Source: Chloroflexota bacterium (GTDB taxonomy: Bacteria; Chloroflexota; Anaerolineae; Anaerolineales; Villigracilaceae). From it: a stretch of DNA of 64,000 nt. Positions 60,334 through 64,000 of the stretch are shown piece after piece. Numbering within the stretch: the stretch's first letter is position 1; each line of letters starts with the position of its first letter. Where the stretch lies: NCBI GenBank assembly GCA_016213105.1, contig JACRBN010000026.1, forward strand, positions 62,001 through 126,000. Direction: 5' to 3'. A program made the translations under genes and the position numbers. The notes beneath the pieces are model-generated. The model searched no databases. It was not told the DNA's origin and saw only the letters and a list, made by a program, of their open reading frames with translations.

Positions 60334-61392
60334 TTACAGGCTGGAGCGGATGTGGACGATGTCGCCGTCCTTGACAAGGTATTCCTTGCCTTCCAGGCGG
60401 AATTTGCCTTTGGCCTTCGCCTCCGCCATCGACCCGAGGGTGACCAGATCCTCGTAGGCCACCACCTCAGCCCGCACGAATCCGCGCTGCAGGTCGGTGT
60501 GGATCTCGGCCGCGGATTCCTGGGCGGTCGCGCCGCGGCGGGTTGTCCATGCGCGCACCTCGTCCTCGCCGACGGTGAAGAAGGTTTGCAGGGTCAGCAG
60601 GTCGAAGGACAGGCGGATCATGCGGTTGAGGCTGAGTTCCTCGATGCCGTATTCCTGCATGAACATGGCCGCATCCTCGGCGGGCAGCTGCGCCAGTTCC
60701 ATTTCCAGCTTGCCCTGCAGCGCAATGGACTGGTGGTCGAGCTTGACCTCGGGCGCGCTCTGGCCGTCGCTCAGGTTGAAGACGGTCAGCATGGGCTTGC
60801 GCGAGAGCAGGCCGAAGGAGGCCAGTTCGCGTGCTTCCTCGGGGTTGAACTCCATGTCGCGCAGGGGCTTGTTCTCGGACAGGGTCTTGTGCAGGCGCTC
60901 GAACAGTTCGGTCTGGCGCGCATTGATGATCTTGTCGGTGCCACCTTTGCGGCGCTCGTCGGTCAGCTTTTCGAGTTTGCGCTCGACCGTGATCAGGTCA
61001 TTGAGCAGCAGCTCCTCGCCCATCGAAACCGCATCGCGGACAGGGTTCACGTTGCCGCTGGGGTGCGGGACGTTGTCGTTCTCGAAGCCGCGCACCACGT
61101 GGATGAAGGCCTCCATCTGCGCGAGCTGATTCAGCAACTGGCCCGAGATGCCGCTTTTGGCGGAACCCGACTCCAGCCCCGCGATGTCGGCGTAGGTGAC
61201 CTTGGCGTAGATGGTCTTCTTCGGCTTGTACATCTCCGAGAGAAGCGTCACGCGCGGGTCGGGCACATCCACCACGGCGTTGTGGACTTCGAAGCGTCCG
61301 GCCGAGGCGGTGGTGGGCGTGTTGCCGCGCGTCAGTGCGTTGAAGATCGTGGTCTTTCCTGATTGGGGCAGTCCGATGATTCCTAGTTTCAT
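60334..61392 (-). CDS. ychF: YchF/OLA1-family ATPase
   Basis: 352 residues. P-loop GLPQSGKTTIFNALT, DVPDPRVTLL switch region and a C-terminal TGS domain (LLTLQTFFTVGEDEVRAWTTRRG ... HTDLQRGFVRAEVV ... GKEYLVKDGDIVHI). YchF binds ATP and associates with ribosomes. The base-specificity motif normally NMxE reads NLSD. Start 61392 (MKLGIIG) is the family start. A GGCGGATTT hairpin lies just upstream. Confidence 0.94.
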   Translation of the reverse strand: MKLGIIGLPQSGKTTIFNALTRGNTPTTASAGRFEVHNAVVDVPDPRVTLLSEMYKPKKTIYAKVTYADIAGLESGSAKSGISGQLLNQLAQMEAFIHVVRGFENDNVPHPSGNVNPVRDAVSMGEELLLNDLITVERKLEKLTDERRKGGTDKIINARQTELFERLHKTLSENKPLRDMEFNPEEARELASFGLLSRKPMLTVFNLSDGQSAPEVKLDHQSIALQGKLEMELAQLPAEDAAMFMQEYGIEELSLNRMIRLSFDLLTLQTFFTVGEDEVRAWTTRRGATAQESAAEIHTDLQRGFVRAEVVAYEDLVTLGSMAEAKAKGKFRLEGKEYLVKDGDIVHIRSSL

Positions 61393-61408
61393 TTCAACCT
61401 TTTTGTGG

Positions 61409-61429
61409 GGCGGATTTGCATAATCCGCC
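61409..61429. repeat. GGCGGATTTGCATAATCCGCC palindrome
   Basis: Nine-base arms around a short loop; related to 56199-56221. It lies between the divergent ychF gene and the tRNA promoter. Confidence 0.7.
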
Positions 61430-61440
61430 ATAAATTTGTC

Positions 61441-61469
61441 TTGACCCTGGCCTGGGAAGTAGTTATACT
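61441..61469 (+). promoter_or_regulatory. Promoter of tRNA-Leu
   Basis: TTGACC (61441-61446), a 17-base spacer and TATACT (61464-61469), 12 bases before the tRNA. Confidence 0.75.
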
Positions 61470-61481
61470 ATCGCTCGCCTG

Positions 61482-61563
61482 GCCGGAGTGGCGGAATAGG
61501 CAGACGCGCACGACTCAAAATCGTGTACCTTCGGGTATGAGGGTTCGATTCCCTCCTTCGGCA
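61482..61563 (+). tRNA. tRNA-Leu (anticodon CAA)
   Basis: GCCGGAG and CTTCGGC form the acceptor stem. The anticodon stem CACGA/TCGTG encloses CTCAAAA, giving anticodon CAA for codon UUG. A long class II variable arm (TACCTTCGGGTA) and T arm GAGGGTTCGATTCCCTC follow. The discriminator is A; CCA is not encoded. Confidence 0.96.
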
Positions 61564-61597
61564 CCTGGGAACCTTACCCGAAAGGGTATTATAACCG

Positions 61598-61635
61598 AAC
61601 GCCCTCCTCGCAAAGGAGGGCGTTTTGGTTTTTGC
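61598..61635 (+). terminator. Terminator after tRNA-Leu
   Basis: AACGCCCTCCT (61598-61608) pairs with AGGAGGGCGTT (61614-61624), followed by TTGGTTTTT. Confidence 0.88.
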
Positions 61636-61656
61636 CGTATGCGAAGTGGTATCCCG

Positions 61657-61669
61657 TATAATGGCCTGC
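61657..61669 (+). promoter_or_regulatory. Leaderless-type promoter of the reductase operon
   Basis: TATAAT at 61657-61662 ends 7 bases before the ATG at 61670. Confidence 0.55.
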
Positions 61670-62683
61670 ATGAAAACCCTTATCACAGGAGCCACAGGAT
61701 TTCTCGGCGGAGCGCTGGCGCGGCGGCTGCACGGCCTGGGCTGGGACGTCACCGCGCTGGGGCGCAATCCGCGCGCGCTGGCTTTGCTCGAATTAGACGG
61801 CATCCGCGTAATTCAGGCTGACCTCGCTGACGAAACCGCTATCCTCTCCGCATGTAAACATCAGGACATCGTCTTCCACTCGGGGGCGCTGTCCACGCCG
61901 TGGGGGCGGGCCGAAGAATTTTATCGCGCCAACGTGCTGGGCACGCGCAACATTGTGCGCGGCTGTCAGGAGGCGAACGTTCAGCGCCTGGTGCATGTGT
62001 CCACGCCCAGCATTTACTTCCGCTACGAGCCGCGGCTGAATGTTAAAGAATCTGATCCGCTGCCCGCCCGCCCCGTCAACGAGTATGCGTACACCAAACT
62101 GCTGGCCGAGGCTGAAGTCGACCGCGCCCACGCGGTCGGCTTGCCCGTCGTGACCATCCGTCCGCGCGCGATCTTTGGCCCAGGTGACACGACCATCCTG
62201 CCGCGGCTGATCGAGCGACTCCGTTCAGGCCGTCTGCCCGTCATCGGCGACGGGAAAAATATCGCCGATCTGTCCTACGTCGAGAACGTGGTCGATGCGC
62301 TGCTGCTGTGCGCCGAGTCGCCCAAATCCACATTGGGCCAAAAATACAACATTACCAACGGCGAGCCTGTCGTCCTATGGGACATGGTTCACAAGGTGGC
62401 GGACGCACTCGGTTACCCGCCGCCGCGCGGACGCATCCCATATCGCATCGCGGACACGGCCGCAGGGTTACTGGAAGTGCTGTGCCGTTTGCTTCCATCC
62501 CAGCCTGAGCCGCCGCTGATGCGCTACACCGTCGGTGTGATTGCCAACAGCGCCACGCTCGACATCTCCGCCGCGCGTCACGACCTCGGATACCATCCGC
62601 GCATCTCGGTTGAGGAAGGTTTTGATGAGTTTATTCGTTGGTGGAAGGCTACTGTCATTGCGAGGAGGGTTGAGACGCGATAG
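61670..62683 (+). CDS. NAD(P)-dependent 3-beta-HSD/epimerase-family dehydrogenase (OleD-like)
   Basis: 337 residues. N-terminal TLITGATGFLGGALARRL (NAD(P)-binding GxxGxxG), catalytic YAYTK (YxxxK) and the later segment YNITNGEPVVLWDMVHKV, which matches the ISNGEPVPLWDM pattern of OleD-type reductases. OleD reduces 2-alkyl-3-ketoacids in long-chain olefin synthesis, but this assignment is inference. The last nine residues (VIARRVETR) are encoded by a repeat (62654-62763), so the natural C-terminus has been replaced. MBL and unknown genes follow. Confidence 0.8.
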   Translation: MKTLITGATGFLGGALARRLHGLGWDVTALGRNPRALALLELDGIRVIQADLADETAILSACKHQDIVFHSGALSTPWGRAEEFYRANVLGTRNIVRGCQEANVQRLVHVSTPSIYFRYEPRLNVKESDPLPARPVNEYAYTKLLAEAEVDRAHAVGLPVVTIRPRAIFGPGDTTILPRLIERLRSGRLPVIGDGKNIADLSYVENVVDALLLCAESPKSTLGQKYNITNGEPVVLWDMVHKVADALGYPPPRGRIPYRIADTAAGLLEVLCRLLPSQPEPPLMRYTVGVIANSATLDISAARHDLGYHPRISVEEGFDEFIRWWKATVIARRVETR

Positions 62684-62763
62684 CGTCGAAACCCGACGAA
62701 GCAATCTCAAGTAACCATAAACCATGAGATTGCTTCGTCGGCCTACGGCCTCCTCGCAATGAC
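62654..62763. repeat. 110-bp GTCATTGCGAGGAG repeat forming the reductase C-terminus
   Basis: Ends GTCATTGCGAGGAG (62654-62667) and CTCCTCGCAATGAC (62750-62763) are a perfect inverted repeat. Inside, GACGAAGCAATCTCA and TGAGATTGCTTCGTC pair. The type resembles widespread intergenic repeats of the CATTGCGAGGA kind. The reductase stop codon TAG (62681-62683) lies inside. Confidence 0.88.
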
Positions 62764-62772
62764 GAAACAATT

Positions 62773-63600
62773 ATGAAAATCACCATCCTTCACGCTGGCT
62801 ATTGCACCGCCCCCGAACACATCGCCATTCAGGGTGGGGCATGGAAGCACATCCATTTTCCCGCCATGTTCGCCGTGCTGGAGCATCCGCGCTTCGGGCC
62901 GATGTTGTTCGACACGGGCTACTCGCAGCGTTTCTTTGACGCGACGCGCAAGTTCCCGTATCGGCTCTATCGTCACGCCACGCCTGTAACCATGCGCGAG
63001 GATGAACTGGCCGTCCACCAACTTTCGACCTTTGGCCTTCGACCCCGGGACATCACGCGGATTTTCATCTCCCACTTCCACGCGGATCACATCGCCGCGC
63101 TCGACGCATTCGCCCGCTCCCGTTATGTCTACCTGCCCCACGCCTATGAAGCTGTCCGTCAAAAGCGCGGACTGGATGCTCTGACTTCCGCCTTCCTGCC
63201 CGACCTGATTCCCGCCGACTTCGACGAGCGCGCTGCCCCCGTGGATGTTCACGCCGCCATCCCGCTGCCGCCCGAGTACGCGCCCTTCACGCGCGGATAC
63301 GACCTGCTGGGCGATGAGTCGGTCATCGCGGTCGAGCTGCCAGGTCACGCCGTCGGCCAGATGGGACTGATCGTCCGCGACGAGGCGCGTACCTATTTTT
63401 TTGTGGCGGATGCCGCCTGGCAGGGGCGTTCGGTCACGGAGCATCGTCCGCCGCATCCGCTGGCGAACCTGATCTTCGCTGATCCAAAAGCTTATCGCGC
63501 CACGCTCACGGATTTGCACACGTACCATCAGTCCCATCCCAGCGCGGAAGTGATCCCTTCGCATTGCGAAGAAACGCTTTCCAGACTGGCTCCAAAATGA
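62773..63600 (+). CDS. Metallo-beta-lactamase-fold hydrolase
   Basis: 275 residues. SHFHADHIAAL is the HxHxDH zinc motif; further ligands are in ELPGHAVGQMG, FFVADAAW and the C-terminal IPSHCEET. It would hydrolyse an ester, thioester or lactone. It follows the repeat and lacks a clear ribosome site. It overlaps the next gene by ATGA, forming an operon with the OleD-like gene. Confidence 0.88.
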   Translation: MKITILHAGYCTAPEHIAIQGGAWKHIHFPAMFAVLEHPRFGPMLFDTGYSQRFFDATRKFPYRLYRHATPVTMREDELAVHQLSTFGLRPRDITRIFISHFHADHIAALDAFARSRYVYLPHAYEAVRQKRGLDALTSAFLPDLIPADFDERAAPVDVHAAIPLPPEYAPFTRGYDLLGDESVIAVELPGHAVGQMGLIVRDEARTYFFVADAAWQGRSVTEHRPPHPLANLIFADPKAYRATLTDLHTYHQSHPSAEVIPSHCEETLSRLAPK

Positions 63601-64000
63601 AGGCAGAACTCTTCACCCGCGAGAACATCGCCGCGCTCGACTGGCCGTCCACACCCGACGGGGAGTATGCGCGCAACTACCTGCTGCCGATGATTCAAAA
63701 TGCCCCGCAGACTTACATCCGCAACGTGCATAACACCGAGGTGATGATCGCCAAAGTGGACGAGACACTGCTGCCCATCACGGTCACGGACTTTCATCCC
63801 GACAACACCTATACCTGCTCGCCGTACAGTCACTACATTTCGTATGGCGGCTATGAGGAAGTGCGCCACCTGGAGAATCCTCCTGTTGAAGCGCTGGTCA
63901 AACTCATCCTGCATCCCGTGGCGGCCTGGCTGCGTCACAGCGACTTCGACCGCGTGGTCTTCGTCAACAACTGGTTGCTCTCGACGAATCTATATCCGTC
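63597..64000 (+). CDS. Unknown protein, N-terminal part, cut by the window end
   Basis: 134 residues visible: MKAELFTRENIAALDWPSTP, HPDNTYTCSPYSHYISYGGY and VVFVNNWLLSTNLYPS. It is soluble-looking. The pattern might suit an acyltransferase of the GNAT-like kind, but I cannot assign it. It starts by ATGA overlap with the MBL gene. The right end is outside the window. Confidence 0.6.
   Translation, partial: MKAELFTRENIAALDWPSTPDGEYARNYLLPMIQNAPQTYIRNVHNTEVMIAKVDETLLPITVTDFHPDNTYTCSPYSHYISYGGYEEVRHLENPPVEALVKLILHPVAAWLRHSDFDRVVFVNNWLLSTNLYP

Noticed and set aside
58936-61362. 808-residue plus-strand ORF opposite the C39-like and ychF genes
   Set aside because: Antisense to two clear genes and crosses their repeat-filled gap; low-complexity Arg/Gly/His composition.
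61405-61821. 138-residue ORF across the tRNA-Leu
   Set aside because: It contains the residues EWRNRQTRTTQ...VRFPPSAP, the well-known false translation of a class II tRNA gene.

Overview
The window is GC-rich and gene-dense, and it reads as chromosomal DNA of a Chloroflexota bacterium, most likely class Anaerolineae. This is inferred from gene content and was not checked by search. The signs are several lipoproteins and anchored proteins with Thr/Pro-rich linkers (13821, 20931, 26376, 29691, 36214), DUF2029- and GT-C-like membrane proteins, a dipeptide-type ABC transporter, an rpmB-asp23-fakA block, and many short palindromic repeats between genes. There are about 70 protein genes, one tRNA-Leu(CAA), and no rRNA, CRISPR array, prophage or complete insertion sequence.

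Layout. 1-4860: a fructose PTS operon on the minus strand (EIIA-HPr-EI fusion, fruK, start of EIIBC), divergent from a LacI-type regulator, with operator-like palindromes between them. 4959-7278: a HAD hydrolase, a 41-residue membrane peptide and two poorly known proteins. 7275-12366: fakB, fakA, asp23, divergent rpmB, rpe and a PrkC-like kinase, a gene set also found together in Firmicutes. 12883-20574: lipid and housekeeping genes (diacylglycerol-kinase-type enzyme, MGDG-synthase-like glycosyltransferase, ogt, a TyrA-like protein, a phosphoribosyltransferase, panC). 20648-27945: small conserved genes, ssb, radA, a deaminase, two lipoproteins, an Rrf2 regulator and a methyltransferase. 28036-35380: a lone hutU, membrane proteins, a PadR/HAAS pair, a possible non-coding RNA and glnA. 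35594-43954: a TetR/WD40 pair, lipoproteins, a cysteine-desulfurase-like enzyme, a universal stress protein, mobA and a radical SAM enzyme. 44053-47920: a peptide ABC transporter operon without ATPases. 48143-58873: rhomboid, gmk, an FmdB protein, a nucleotide kinase and a glycosyltransferase/membrane cluster. 58963-64000: a C39-like protein with SH3 domains, ychF, tRNA-Leu, and the start of an OleD-like reductase/MBL operon.

Points of most interest. (1) The substrate-binding protein at 44124-45803 looks circularly permuted: the segment normally at the N-terminus of SBP_bac_5 proteins is at its C-terminus. A small Cys-rich upstream ORF overlaps its start. (2) Nine genes have a -10 hexamer ending 6 or 7 bases before the start codon, which implies leaderless mRNAs. 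(3) Several families of short palindromic and double-hairpin repeats recur between genes. Some lie in frame inside radA and a glycosyltransferase, and one forms the C-terminus of a reductase. (4) A ~75-bp repeat carries an outward-facing TATAAT at each end and lies just upstream of genes. (5) An orphan terminator in an AT-richer 549-bp gap suggests an unannotated RNA.
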